Shown here in pieces: positions 44,831 through 53,870 of a DNA stretch of 64,000 bases. Under the pieces are notes generated by a model, which was not told the origin of the DNA, did no database searches, and saw only the letters and a list, made by a program, of their open reading frames with translations. The stretch is from Flammeovirgaceae bacterium UBA1842 (GTDB lineage: Bacteria > Bacteroidota > Bacteroidia > Cytophagales > Cyclobacteriaceae), in NCBI GenBank assembly GCA_002338655.1, contig DDIU01000006.1:1-64000 (forward strand). Direction: 5' to 3'. How positions within the stretch are numbered: position 1 is the first letter of the stretch; each line of letters starts with the position of its first letter. A program made the translations under genes and the position numbers.

Positions 44831-46417
44831 ATGAAGATTCGATCTTTAATCCTCTGCCTTCTTTTGTTTCAAAATTTATTGGCTCAGCAATCAGGCACTA
44901 CAGCAAGTGAGTCTTGGTATTTGAAAGACGCCAAAATTGACAGGGTACAAGGCATAAGTGTAGAAAAAACCTACACCAAATTATTAAAAAACAAACCTTC
45001 TAAAACCATATTGGTAGCAGTCATTGACTCTGGAGTGGACATTGACCATGAAGATTTAAAAGACAATGTATGGATCAATACTGGTGAAATTGCTGGAAAT
45101 GGAATAGATGATGATAATAATGGTTATGTGGATGATATCCATGGCTGGAATTTTTTAGGTGGGAAAAATGGTAACGTAACCTTTGCCCCATTAGAGTTAA
45201 GCCGTATTTACCGGGATCTGAAGTCAAAATATGAGATAGACAGTGCAGCACGGGACACCACCACTACGGAGTACAAACTTTGGAAGGATGTGAGCAAGAA
45301 ATATATAGTCGAACGGGATTTCAATTTGGATCAGTATGGGTACTATCAAATGTTACAAAAGAATTTCCAATGGTATAGTTTACTTATGAAATCCAAACTG
45401 AAAACAGACTCTTTGACCATTGAAAAAATAGAGGCTTTTGTGCCAATGGACTCAACTGCCAACAAAGGAAAGCGCTTTATGATGCTGGTCAATGATTATT
45501 ACGGATCCATTGACGGATTTGATGACTACATAGATTACTTCAAAAGCGAGGTGAATAAATATGACATTGAAAGTGATGTTAGATCGATTGTAGGGGACGA
45601 TCCTAAAAATCTATATGAGAAAGGATATGGTAATAACGATGTAGAAGGCCCAGATGCCAGACATGGTACGCACGTATCAGGTATTATTGCTGCTGTTAGG
45701 GACAATCACCTAGGGATAAATGGTATAGCCAACAATGTAAAAATAATGCCCATTCGGGCTGTACCTGATGGAGATGAACGTGATAAGGATATTGCCAATG
45801 CCATATTATATGCAGTGGACAATGGGGCACAAATTATTAATATGAGTTTTGGTAAGCCTTACTCTCCTCAAAAAGAAGCTGTGGACAAGGCTGTAAGATA
45901 TGCGGAAGAAAAAGGTGTGTTGATGGTACATGGTGCGGGGAATGAAAGTTTAGATATTGATACCCATGATAGCTTTCCTACCAGAAAATTAGCAAATGGC
46001 AAGTCCGTAAACAATTGGCTGGAGGTAGGGGCTTCTTCCCGAAGTGATAACCATCACCTGGTAGCAGAATTTTCAAATTTTGGCCAAAAGGAAGTAGATG
46101 TATTTGCCCCTGGGGTTGATATATACAGTACCACGCCAGATAATACTTATGAGTCATTGGATGGGACCAGTATGGCAGCGCCAGTAGTTAGCGGGGCAGC
46201 TGCCTTGATTATGTCCTATTATCCAACTCTTTCGGCTGTTCAGGTGATTGATATTATAAAGAAAACGGCAAAGACCTATCCAAAATTAATGGTGATAACT
46301 CCGGGAACTGAAAATGATGAAACGTTATTTTCTGACCTTTCAAGCAGTGGTGGGGTTGTTAATGTATATAAGGCTATGAAGATGGCCGAAAAAGTAAGTA
46401 GAAAACAGAAAGAATAG
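44831..46417 (+). CDS. Secreted S8-family serine peptidase (subtilase)
   Basis: A 528-residue subtilase with a signal peptide (MKIRSLILCLLLFQNLLAQ). Catalytic triad, numbered from the upstream ATG at 44822: Asp69 in VAVIDSGVD, His281 in HGTHVSG, Ser450 in GTSMAAP. Asp and His are 212 residues apart, far more than in subtilisin, because of a helical insertion of about 150 residues. The start at 44831 is preferred because it sits directly before the signal sequence. No T9SS C-terminal domain could be recognised. Confidence 0.92.
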   Translation: MKIRSLILCLLLFQNLLAQQSGTTASESWYLKDAKIDRVQGISVEKTYTKLLKNKPSKTILVAVIDSGVDIDHEDLKDNVWINTGEIAGNGIDDDNNGYVDDIHGWNFLGGKNGNVTFAPLELSRIYRDLKSKYEIDSAARDTTTTEYKLWKDVSKKYIVERDFNLDQYGYYQMLQKNFQWYSLLMKSKLKTDSLTIEKIEAFVPMDSTANKGKRFMMLVNDYYGSIDGFDDYIDYFKSEVNKYDIESDVRSIVGDDPKNLYEKGYGNNDVEGPDARHGTHVSGIIAAVRDNHLGINGIANNVKIMPIRAVPDGDERDKDIANAILYAVDNGAQIINMSFGKPYSPQKEAVDKAVRYAEEKGVLMVHGAGNESLDIDTHDSFPTRKLANGKSVNNWLEVGASSRSDNHHLVAEFSNFGQKEVDVFAPGVDIYSTTPDNTYESLDGTSMAAPVVSGAAALIMSYYPTLSAVQVIDIIKKTAKTYPKLMVITPGTENDETLFSDLSSSGGVVNVYKAMKMAEKVSRKQKE

Positions 46418-46421
46418 TACT

Positions 46422-46451
46422 TTGAACTATTTCAAATCAAGAGTATCTTTA
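46422..46451 (+). promoter_or_regulatory. Promoter of the 146-residue membrane protein gene
   Basis: TTG (46422-46424), a 19-base spacer and TATCTTTA (46444-46451), one mismatch from consensus. It lies just inside the gap after the subtilase, about 28 bases before the ATG at 46480. Confidence 0.55.
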
Positions 46452-46479
46452 GACTTTAACCAAACACCCTGATAACAAT

Positions 46480-46920
46480 ATGTACGATATTTTACTCCAT
46501 GCGCATTCCGGCTTAAGATGGCTCGTTTTAGCGACACTTATTATTGCTATTGTCAACTCATTTGGGAAAACCCGTGGAGGCGTTACCTATTCCAAAAAGG
46601 ACAAACAAAAGGCACTATTTGCATTGATATTTACACACTTGCAATTTGTGATTGGTTTGGTCATGTACTTTATGAGCCCAAAGGTGGTATTTGAAGCGGC
46701 CTCTATGAAGTCTGATGTACTTCGTTTCTTTTTAGTAGAGCACGTAGGACTTATGCTTGTAGCTCTGATTTTTATTACGGTTAGCTATAGTAAAGCGAAG
46801 AAAATCGCCATGGACGGGAAAAAATTCAAGACCATCATGATTGGTTACCTTATAGGTTTGATCCTTATTTTGGCTGCCATTCCCTGGCCTTTCCGCGACT
46901 TGGGTGGAAGCTGGTTCTAA
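46480..46920 (+). CDS. Four-helix membrane protein, cytochrome-b-like by annotation habit
   Basis: A 146-residue polytopic protein with four helices and three histidines in or near them (HAHSGLRW, FTHLQF, VEHVGL). The opening MYDILLHAHSGLRWLVL is highly characteristic of a Bacteroidota family often labelled cytochrome B, though haem binding has not been shown as far as I know. It probably forms its own unit. Its stop is 3 bases from that of the converging e(P4) gene. Confidence 0.75.
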   Translation: MYDILLHAHSGLRWLVLATLIIAIVNSFGKTRGGVTYSKKDKQKALFALIFTHLQFVIGLVMYFMSPKVVFEAASMKSDVLRFFLVEHVGLMLVALIFITVSYSKAKKIAMDGKKFKTIMIGYLIGLILILAAIPWPFRDLGGSWF

Positions 46921-46923
46921 CGC

Positions 46924-47721
46924 CTAACGCTTAAGTGCTGCCTTACGTTTCTGGAGTTTTATTTCGTCAGAAATGCCATAATTATTATCATAAATGGCCT
47001 TTTCCCATTCCCCATACATAGGGTTGGGCAGCATAACAAAACTATTGAGGAGCTGATTCAAGTTATCATCCACCATTTTCTTGCCCATATCCAGCCCTCT
47101 GTTACTATAAGTTTCAGAGAAATCGGTAAGGTTATCACCAATGTAAACCAATACATTATAAGTTTCCATTACCTTATTCCTTCTTTCCGTTTTGTCACTT
47201 GTGGTAGCATTTAAAAGTACATACTGCTCTTCGGCATTGGGAAATTGCTCGCTTTTTAAGTTTGCAATGGTAGTGGCCATTTCATTGGTCATCCTGTTGG
47301 AAATATATATAACTTCTACCCCTCTACTCTTCGCATATTTGGTAAATTCCAATGCCCCAGGTAGCGCTTCTGCCCGGGCTTCATCAGTCCATTCTTTCCA
47401 GGTTTTTGGCGTGAAGGTTTCCCCTTTATCGATAAGTATAGCTTCGTAAGGACTATTGTCCAACACCGTTTCATCAATGTCCAATACAACCGCGGGAGGC
47501 TTGGTACTTTTGTCATTTGCCAGCTTATCGTCCATTAACAATCGGGCGTATTGGTAAGCCTGATAGTAAGACAACCTCATTTCTGCTGAATTTTGATACC
47601 AGAGTACTGCCCCTTCAAGCTGCTTGGTTAGCTCCAGCTGGGCATTAAACTCACTGGTGCTAGTGGATTTTGGTGTTGCACAACCAATTATTAGGACGGA
47701 CAATAAAGCAATATATTTCAT
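46924..47721 (-). CDS. 5'-nucleotidase, lipoprotein e(P4) family
   Basis: A 265-residue acid phosphatase of the HAD superfamily anchored to the outer membrane. Lipobox LIIGC (lipid Cys14). The class motif VVLDIDETVLDNSPYE carries the nucleophile and the acid/base aspartates; VIYISNRM and YIGDNLTDF follow as motifs II and IV. e(P4) enzymes dephosphorylate nucleotides (NMN, 5'-AMP) so that nucleosides can be taken up. Confidence 0.94.
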   Translation of the reverse strand: MKYIALLSVLIIGCATPKSTSTSEFNAQLELTKQLEGAVLWYQNSAEMRLSYYQAYQYARLLMDDKLANDKSTKPPAVVLDIDETVLDNSPYEAILIDKGETFTPKTWKEWTDEARAEALPGALEFTKYAKSRGVEVIYISNRMTNEMATTIANLKSEQFPNAEEQYVLLNATTSDKTERRNKVMETYNVLVYIGDNLTDFSETYSNRGLDMGKKMVDDNLNQLLNSFVMLPNPMYGEWEKAIYDNNYGISDEIKLQKRKAALKR

Positions 47722-47818
47722 GCGATAAAATGGGTTTCAATAACGTGTTCTCAAAGATTACATTTAAAATTCATTATTCTAAATTCCTATCCTAAATTCA
47801 ACATTCCAAAGTGATTAT

Positions 47819-47826
47819 TATCTTTG
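47819..47826 (+). promoter_or_regulatory. -7 element directly before an ATG
   Basis: TATCTTTG ends 4 bases before the ATG at 47831. If used, the transcript would start at or near the start codon. There is no clear TTG at the -33 position. Confidence 0.45.
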
Positions 47827-47830
47827 CATT

Positions 47831-48235
47831 ATGCCTGCTTTAAAAATTGTATTTGCCTATTTCTTCATCCTGATTGCTACAACTGTAGAAGGACAGGTGG
47901 AACACAATTTCAAAATGGGACCTGAAAAAACCAACTGCCAAAATATTCCATTGGAATTCAAACCAGAGCAACTGGACAGTGCCATTATCATCATTCAATC
48001 TGCAACTTATAGATACACCGAGCATATTGTTATCTCTAGGTATTATACACCACGAGAAGCCACTTTTTATTCTTGCGATGGGGATAAGGGTTGGGTAATT
48101 GCCAGAATCAATGATACAGACCATGAGGTCTATTCTGAAGTTCCACTATCTATATGGGAAACTTTTGCTAACTCTGAGGATCCAATAGCAGATTACAAAT
48201 CTGAAGGGTTTCAAAGGTATTTAGTTAATGAGTGA
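47831..48235 (+). CDS. Secreted hypothetical protein
   Basis: A 134-residue protein with a signal peptide (MPALKIVFAYFFILIATTVEGQ). The mature part of about 110 residues contains paired-strand motifs (YRYTEHIVISRYYTPREATF; GWVIARINDTDHEVYSEVP) reminiscent of KTSC-type folds, but this is too weak to assign. The -7 box directly before the ATG suggests a leaderless message. It is followed 22 bases later by the flavin-oxidase gene. Confidence 0.65.
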   Translation: MPALKIVFAYFFILIATTVEGQVEHNFKMGPEKTNCQNIPLEFKPEQLDSAIIIIQSATYRYTEHIVISRYYTPREATFYSCDGDKGWVIARINDTDHEVYSEVPLSIWETFANSEDPIADYKSEGFQRYLVNE

Positions 48236-48257
48236 TTAATAACTAATCTATTTTAAG

Positions 48258-48737
48258 ATGGACATTAAAGACGACTGGAGTAAAATCAGGAAGCATTTCA
48301 ATAAAAGCTTCAGTTCTAACCTACACGTATCTATTGCTTCCCTCGATTCGGAGAGCAACCCTACCGTAACGCCCATTGGTTCCTTATTTTTAAATGACGA
48401 TCAAACAGGTTTCTACTTTGAAAAATTTCCAACAAAGCTGCCCCTATATGCAAAAATAAATAGAAATGTCTGTATTCTGTGCGTTAATAGCAGTCGGGTT
48501 TTTTGGATAAAATCATTGTTTTGGGGCAAATTTTCCGATTATCCTGCCATTAAATTATACGGACAGTTAGGTGAAAAACGACAGGCTACTGAACAGGAAA
48601 AAAAGAGGTTGAAGAAAAGAATGAAATTTACTAATGGCTTAAAAGGAAATGCCTATTTATGGCAAGATATGGATGCTGTTCGTGAAATAAATTTCACCAA
48701 AGCAGATAAAATTAACCTAGGGAAAATGACTGAGTGA
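48258..48737 (+). CDS. Pyridoxamine-5'-phosphate-oxidase-like flavin protein
   Basis: A 159-residue protein of the FMN-binding split-barrel fold. Typical segments are LHVSIASLDSESNPTVTPIGSLFL (strand pair over the flavin) and GFYFEKFPTKLPLYAKINRN. Such short members may reduce or bind F420, FMN or haem; the exact cofactor is not decidable. Same strand as, and close behind, the secreted protein gene, so probably co-transcribed. Confidence 0.75.
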   Translation: MDIKDDWSKIRKHFNKSFSSNLHVSIASLDSESNPTVTPIGSLFLNDDQTGFYFEKFPTKLPLYAKINRNVCILCVNSSRVFWIKSLFWGKFSDYPAIKLYGQLGEKRQATEQEKKRLKKRMKFTNGLKGNAYLWQDMDAVREINFTKADKINLGKMTE

Positions 48738-48905
48738 CTGTAGTCTGATTATATTTGCAGAACTATTCTGGCAATACCTCATTCTTTTGCTTATACCAGT
48801 AATTTACCAGTTGTACCTGCCAGTTTTCCACTTAACAAACTTTACCAAAATACTGGAACATTAAAACCTTCAAACCGTTTGGAACAAAGGACACAATAAT
48901 CAATC

Positions 48906-51380
48906 ATGAAAAACACTTTTACACTCTTAATTATTTTTTTTAGTATTTCATCAATTTATGCCCAACGACCGGGCGGATATAGCTCAGGAGATGCTCAGAT
49001 TACGGGTAAAATATCTGGACAGTTGATGGACAGCGAATCCAATGAACCTATCTCGTATGCATCAATTGTAGTAAAAAAGGATGACAAACAAATTAATGGT
49101 ACTATATCTGAAGATGATGGGTCATTTAAAATAACAGATTTGCCATTAGGCCAATACAAAGTGCTCATCTCTTTTATTGGTTATGAAACCACTACCCTAG
49201 ACGCTGAACTTACGCCCAAAAATCCCGATGTTAACTTACAAACAGTAAAGCTATCTGGGGGCATCAAACAATTAGATGAAGTGGTAGTACAAGGTGAAAA
49301 GGAGCTAGTAGAAAACAAAATAGATAAAATCGTATACAATGCTGAAAATGATGTAGCCAATAAAGGGGGTGATGCTTCTGATGTATTACGTAGAGCACCT
49401 CTTTTAAATGTCGATCTTGAAGGAAATGTTTCGCTTCGTGGCAGTCAGAATGTTAGGATATTGGTCAATGGAAAGCCTTCATCCATGTTTGCCAGCAATC
49501 CGGGCGATGCATTGAAATCCATTCCAGCTGATAATATCAAAAGTGTAGAAGTGATCACAAGTCCCTCCGCTAAATATGATGGCGAAGGAACTGCGGGTAT
49601 CATCAACATTATTACCAAGAAAAGTGCCCCCGAGGGTTTTGCGGGAAGTATCGATACTTCAATTGGTACACAATCCAATAGAGGCGTATTAAATATAAAT
49701 GCCGGTAAAGGCCGATTGGGTGTCAACACAAGTGCCAGTGCCTTCTATTCCCCTGAAAGAGAAGGGTCTTTTGATTATTATAGAGAAGATATTATTGAAG
49801 GCCAAAGTAGAATACTGAGTGAAAAAGGCCCTAACTTATCGAATAGACTTGGTTTTTTTGGTACAGCCAGTGCTTTTTATGATTTTAATGCTTTCCATTC
49901 CGTTTCTACTTCTTTCCGTTTAAGGGGATTCAGTTCGGACAGAACTAACAAGGTTGATGGTTCTTTTGAAGATCCTGTCAACAACATTTCACAACAATAC
50001 AATCGAAATACAATCACTGACAATCTATTCAGTGGTTATGAATGGTCATTGGACTACATCTATAAGTTTCCTGGCACCAAGGGCCAAGAGTTATCCGCCT
50101 CGTACAAGTTAGATGGTAATATCCAAAATCAGGACTATTTAATCCAACAGCAAGATACCAATGGTAGCGATTCCAATTTATTCCAAGATCAGCGGAACAA
50201 TAATGATGGAACAAATAAAGAAAATACTGTTCAACTGGATTATGTACACCCGTTTAATGACAACATTAAAATTGAATTAGGGGGCAAAGCAATTCTTCGT
50301 GATGTGGACAGCGATTTTCAATATGACACCTTGAACACGACTACTGGCAACTATAACAATGACCCAACGAGAACGGATCTATTTATCTATAATCAAAACG
50401 TAGGTGCGGGGTATATTTCTTCCACTTTTAAGTTTGGTGAAAAATATGGGTTAAATGCGGGAGTAAGGTACGAATACACTGAAATAGAAGGGCATTTCAA
50501 AGTGCAGGATTCGCCATTTAGCAACAATTATCATAACTGGTTACCCTCTGCTACTTTGAGTCGAAAAATCGGTAAATTCAATACATTAAAAGCAAGCTAT
50601 AGCAGACGAATTCAACGACCAAGTATGCGTGTAATCAATCCTTACGTGGAGATTAACAACAATAGAAGTCAAAGTTTTGGAAACCCATCACTCGATCCAG
50701 AGCTTACTGATCAGTATGAACTAAGTTATGGCATGTTCGTGAAGCAGTTTTCCATCAACACTTCACTTTTTTATAGAAAAACCACACAGACAATAGAAAG
50801 CTTCCTTGATGTAAATGATGAAGGTCTCGCTACCACAACCTATCGCAACATAGGAGAAAATGAATCCTTTGGGGTTAATTTTTACAGCTCTGTGACCATG
50901 CTAAAATTTATTACGTTACGTGGTGGAATCAATGTTTACACTTACAATACAAGCGGTATTATAAACGATCAAAAACTTACCCGTAAGGCCGTAGTCTGGG
51001 ATGGAAACCTTAACTCTAGCTTTAAATTCAACAAAGGTTGGAAAGCAGATATGTTCGGTTTCTTTAGAGCACCAAGGCAAACTTTGCAGGGTACCAACCC
51101 ATCTTTTTCCATATTTATTGTTGGTGTAAATAAGGAGATCAATGAGAAATTTAGCCTTGGGGTCCGTATTGTAGAACCTTTCTTTGCTGATAAGGAATTT
51201 GGTGGTGAATTAAAGGGTGAAAATTTTATCCAAACGACCAACACTAGTATTCCGTTCCGATCATTTGGAATAAACCTGACCTATAAATTCGGTAAGCTTG
51301 ATTTCAACCAAAGAACTAGAAAAAGCAAGATCAACAATCAGGATCAAGGTACTGACACTCAGCAAGGTCAGGAGTTTTAA
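48906..51380 (+). CDS. Outer-membrane beta-barrel receptor, TonB-dependent type
   Basis: An 824-residue protein with a signal peptide (TFTLLIIFFSISSIYAQ), a CarboxypepD_reg-like domain at about 32-110 (GQLMDSESNEPISYASIVV), a plug domain at about 125-235 (RRAPLLNVDLEGNVSLRGSQ, DNIKSVEVITSPSAKYDGEG), and a beta-barrel of the OMP_b-brl_3 type to the end. It fits TonB-linked outer-membrane proteins of Bacteroidota that lack a SusD partner. The ligand is unknown. A terminator follows at 51409-51439. Confidence 0.93.
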   Translation: MKNTFTLLIIFFSISSIYAQRPGGYSSGDAQITGKISGQLMDSESNEPISYASIVVKKDDKQINGTISEDDGSFKITDLPLGQYKVLISFIGYETTTLDAELTPKNPDVNLQTVKLSGGIKQLDEVVVQGEKELVENKIDKIVYNAENDVANKGGDASDVLRRAPLLNVDLEGNVSLRGSQNVRILVNGKPSSMFASNPGDALKSIPADNIKSVEVITSPSAKYDGEGTAGIINIITKKSAPEGFAGSIDTSIGTQSNRGVLNINAGKGRLGVNTSASAFYSPEREGSFDYYREDIIEGQSRILSEKGPNLSNRLGFFGTASAFYDFNAFHSVSTSFRLRGFSSDRTNKVDGSFEDPVNNISQQYNRNTITDNLFSGYEWSLDYIYKFPGTKGQELSASYKLDGNIQNQDYLIQQQDTNGSDSNLFQDQRNNNDGTNKENTVQLDYVHPFNDNIKIELGGKAILRDVDSDFQYDTLNTTTGNYNNDPTRTDLFIYNQNVGAGYISSTFKFGEKYGLNAGVRYEYTEIEGHFKVQDSPFSNNYHNWLPSATLSRKIGKFNTLKASYSRRIQRPSMRVINPYVEINNNRSQSFGNPSLDPELTDQYELSYGMFVKQFSINTSLFYRKTTQTIESFLDVNDEGLATTTYRNIGENESFGVNFYSSVTMLKFITLRGGINVYTYNTSGIINDQKLTRKAVVWDGNLNSSFKFNKGWKADMFGFFRAPRQTLQGTNPSFSIFIVGVNKEINEKFSLGVRIVEPFFADKEFGGELKGENFIQTTNTSIPFRSFGINLTYKFGKLDFNQRTRKSKINNQDQGTDTQQGQEF

Positions 51381-51408
51381 TCCTTAAAAAACTTTAGTGG
51401 ACACTTCC

Positions 51409-51439
51409 AGACCTCAGATTTACTCTGGGGTCTTTTTTT
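51409..51439 (+). terminator. Terminator after the outer-membrane receptor
   Basis: Nine-base stem (AGACCTCAG / CTGGGGTCT with one G-T pair) followed by seven T residues, 28 bases past the receptor stop. Confidence 0.85.
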
Positions 51440-51511
51440 ATACTTAGGATGAGGAAGGTTTTTCTCAATGATTTTCTATATTGAACTAACAGATATAGAT
51501 GTAGATGAAGT

Positions 51512-51532
51512 GGTATCACATTTTGTGATACC
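51512..51532. repeat. Perfect palindrome upstream of antitoxin remnant
   Basis: GGTATCACA, loop TTT, TGTGATACC: 9-base perfect arms. It lies 56 bases upstream of the antitoxin-like frame, a usual place for an antitoxin operator. It could equally be a small transcriptional hairpin. Confidence 0.6.
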
Positions 51533-51587
51533 TTAATAGACCACATAGATTCAACCGGAAAAAATAAGTACGAAACCAAAAATAGGC

Positions 51588-51767
51588 ATGGATATGTTAT
51601 CTTTATCGGAATGTCTAATGAAAATACGAGAAACATCAACTTTGGAGAAAGTGGAAAAGTTAGTTATTCAAGTGGAGATGGAAGCCAGAACCAAGGAATC
51701 ATTGAAAGCCATAGAAAAAGGAGATGTGTTGGCCATAGATGATTTTAAAAAAGAAAATGAGCAATGA
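51588..51767 (+). pseudogene. Antitoxin-like gene with premature stop
   Basis: The frame codes 59 residues ending TKESLKAIEKGDVLAIDDF then KKENEQ and TGA. After the TGA the same frame continues LKNKYTA to TAG at 51789-51791. Antitoxins of the type II relBE-like kind in Bacteroidota commonly end in a Trp-Leu-Lys element at exactly this point, so the TGA looks like a mutated TGG tryptophan codon. The translation start is at 51588, or at 51618 if the TATCTTTA just upstream is a promoter box. No toxin gene follows. Family assignment is from pattern memory. Confidence 0.55.
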
Positions 51768-51771
51768 TTGA

Positions 51772-52011
51772 AGAATAAGTATACCGCTTAGTATTGATAA
51801 ATTGGAAATTTTATTGAAAGAAGAAAAAGAAAACCTTGATCCGATAATAAAGGAGAAACTTACCTCTAGGGCATTAAAGGCAAATGAAGACATCAAAGAT
51901 GGCAGAGTGTATTGCAGAAAGAAAGCTGAAGCAAAACTCAAAAAACGGATGGGAATATGTGGATTATATGCCATTCAATCCTTGACTAGGCACTACATTT
52001 TCTACAATTAA
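51772..52011 (+). pseudogene. Second antitoxin-like gene, degraded ends
   Basis: The frame reads KLEILLKEEKENLDPIIKEK, then LTSRALKANEDIKDGRVYCR and KKAEAKLKKRMGI, then a run (CGLYAIQSLTRHYIFYN) unlike the rest. The first part matches a common Bacteroidota antitoxin pattern that normally ends near MGI. The only available starts are a TTG at 51802 or a lost start further up (ATA at 51775). The tail could be read-through into the beginning of a lost RelE/ParE-type toxin. No intact toxin frame follows. Confidence 0.5.
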
Positions 52012-52137
52012 ATTAGATCTTACCTCCTTAAAAGCTGCTTTAATCAATATTAAGTCGTTCAGATATATTTTGTGCAGTGAACCTACCAATAGGATCAATC
52101 TTGAAATAAAAAAACTGCTTAATTTTTTTTGAATAAA
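52012..52137. other. Gene-free remainder before the SDR gene
   Basis: About 125 bases without an intact gene. The minus strand has an open fragment (YFKIDPIGRFTAQNISERLN) ending in TAA near 52050 that I cannot assign; it may be debris of a former gene. Confidence 0.35.
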
Positions 52138-52833
52138 TTACTTCCCCTTAGGCCTCAAGGGTCTTACTTCAATATCTACATGATGGTAGTTGGCATGTGA
52201 TTCCAAGCAATGAACAATGGTGCTGGCAATATCTTCAGGTCGCATCATATTGTCATTGGTAGTGACCGAGTCAATACTATCGAAGAAATTGGTTTTCACT
52301 GATCCAGGATAGATACAGGAAACTTTAATACCAAAATTCCTCAGTTCTTTATACATGGACTGTGACATGCCCCTAACTGCGTGTTTTGTAGCACAATAGG
52401 CCGACATTCCGGGGATACCTGTATTGCCCGCAATCGAGGAAATATTGATAATATGCCCTTCATCATTTTGTTTCATCTTCGGCACAACCAACCTTGAGCA
52501 ATAAAAAATGCCATCCACATTGGTTTCAAACATGGCATGCCAATGTTTGATGTCAAGCTCTTCAAATGCCCCTTCATAACCCAATCCGGCATTGTTGATC
52601 AAAATTGAAATATCTTCACCTAGTGCCTTAGTAGTCTGAGAATGGGCTGTTTTTACAGATTCAAAATCCCTAACATCTGTTTTGAAGAAATGAAAATTGC
52701 TGTGATTTAACCCTGGACTGGTTCTTCCCCAGCCGGCTACTATGCACCCTTTGTCTAGAAGCACCTCGACTGTAGCTTTTCCTATGCCCTTACTTACTCC
52801 TGTGACTATGGCTACTTTATTCTTTAATTCCAT
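52138..52833 (-). CDS. Short-chain dehydrogenase/reductase
   Basis: A 231-residue classical SDR with the NAD(P)-binding TGVSKGIGKA motif, NNAGLG, the catalytic Ser in NISSIAG, and YCATKHAV (Tyr and Lys of the YxxxK pair). The length fits 3-oxoacyl-ACP reductase-like oxidoreductases, but the substrate is unclear. It begins 1 base after the polyprenyl synthase gene ends, so they form an operon. Confidence 0.93.
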   Translation of the reverse strand: MELKNKVAIVTGVSKGIGKATVEVLLDKGCIVAGWGRTSPGLNHSNFHFFKTDVRDFESVKTAHSQTTKALGEDISILINNAGLGYEGAFEELDIKHWHAMFETNVDGIFYCSRLVVPKMKQNDEGHIINISSIAGNTGIPGMSAYCATKHAVRGMSQSMYKELRNFGIKVSCIYPGSVKTNFFDSIDSVTTNDNMMRPEDIASTIVHCLESHANYHHVDIEVRPLRPKGK

Positions 52834-52834
52834 G

Positions 52835-53809
52835 CTATTTTGTTCTTTCTATGGTAAACTGCACCAACTGTCCCAATGAAGTTCGATATTCCGATTCTTT
52901 AAATGAGCCGAGTACCTCCATGGCTTCATCGTAGTACTTTTTCATCACCTCTTTGGCGTATTCTAACCCACCTGATTTCTTTACGAAATCAATCACTTCT
53001 TTCACTTTCTTTTTGTTTTCAGAGTGGTTACGGATAATACTGATTATCCTCCTCTTTTCAGTCCATGAAGCTAGTTGTAAAGCTTTGATCAGTGGCAAAG
53101 TCATCTTCTTTTCCTTAATATCTATCCCTAACGGTTTGCCAATTTCTTCGTCACCATAATCAAAAAGGTCATCTTTGATTTGGAAAGCCATGCCCACTTT
53201 TTCTCCAAAAAGGCGCATTTTTTCCACTTCTCCGTTACTACTACCCGATGAGCTAGCACCAACCGCACAGCATGAAGCAATCAATGAGGCAGTTTTTTGC
53301 CTGATTATATCATAATAAACTTCTTCAGTAATATCCAGATGCCGAGCCTTTTCCATTTGCAAAAGCTCCCCTTCACTCATTTCTTTAACGGCTGTTGATA
53401 CGATTTTCAGCAATTCAAAATCACCATTATCAACAGATAGTAATAACCCTCGCGATAATAAGTAATCCCCAACCAATACGGCTATTTTGTTTTTCCATAG
53501 CGCATTGATAGAAAAGAAGCCCCTTCTATAGTTGGCGTCATCCACCACATCATCATGGACCAAGGTAGCTGTATGTAATAATTCGATAAGTGATGCTCCA
53601 CGGTAAGTAGCCTCTTCAATCGGGCCGCAGGTACCTGCACTTAAAAAAACAAACATTGGGCGCATTTGTTTTCCTTTGCGCTTTACAATGTAAGTCATTA
53701 TTTTGTCCAGTAGTAGCACCTTTGTCTTCATCGATGATCTGAATTTCTTTTCAAATTCATCCATCTCAGAAGCAACGGGTGATTTTATATCTTTGAGAGT
53801 TAAGGCCAT
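52835..53809 (-). CDS. trans-Polyprenyl diphosphate synthase
   Basis: An isoprenyl chain elongase of 324 residues. The first aspartate-rich motif LVHDDVVDD and the second KDDLFDYGDE are both present, as is GKQMRPMFVFLSAG. It probably makes the octaprenyl or heptaprenyl tail of menaquinone. The ATG at 53809 (MALTLKDIKS) is preferred over one 13 codons upstream because it fits the family start. It diverges from the alpha/beta hydrolase gene. Confidence 0.94.
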   Translation of the reverse strand: MALTLKDIKSPVASEMDEFEKKFRSSMKTKVLLLDKIMTYIVKRKGKQMRPMFVFLSAGTCGPIEEATYRGASLIELLHTATLVHDDVVDDANYRRGFFSINALWKNKIAVLVGDYLLSRGLLLSVDNGDFELLKIVSTAVKEMSEGELLQMEKARHLDITEEVYYDIIRQKTASLIASCCAVGASSSGSSNGEVEKMRLFGEKVGMAFQIKDDLFDYGDEEIGKPLGIDIKEKKMTLPLIKALQLASWTEKRRIISIIRNHSENKKKVKEVIDFVKKSGGLEYAKEVMKKYYDEAMEVLGSFKESEYRTSLGQLVQFTIERTK

Positions 53810-53870
53810 TCTGACAAGTGTGCTACAATGATACTGACGAATATGCACGTAATCAAAATAAATAAACCGT

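Noticed and set aside
47840..48124. Open frame on the minus strand opposite the secreted protein at 47831
   Set aside because: Lies wholly opposite a protein with a good signal peptide and promoter; its own sequence shows no recognisable features.
51394..51639. Minus-strand frame across the receptor terminator
   Set aside because: It runs through a clear terminator and over the antitoxin-like remnant; no coding character.
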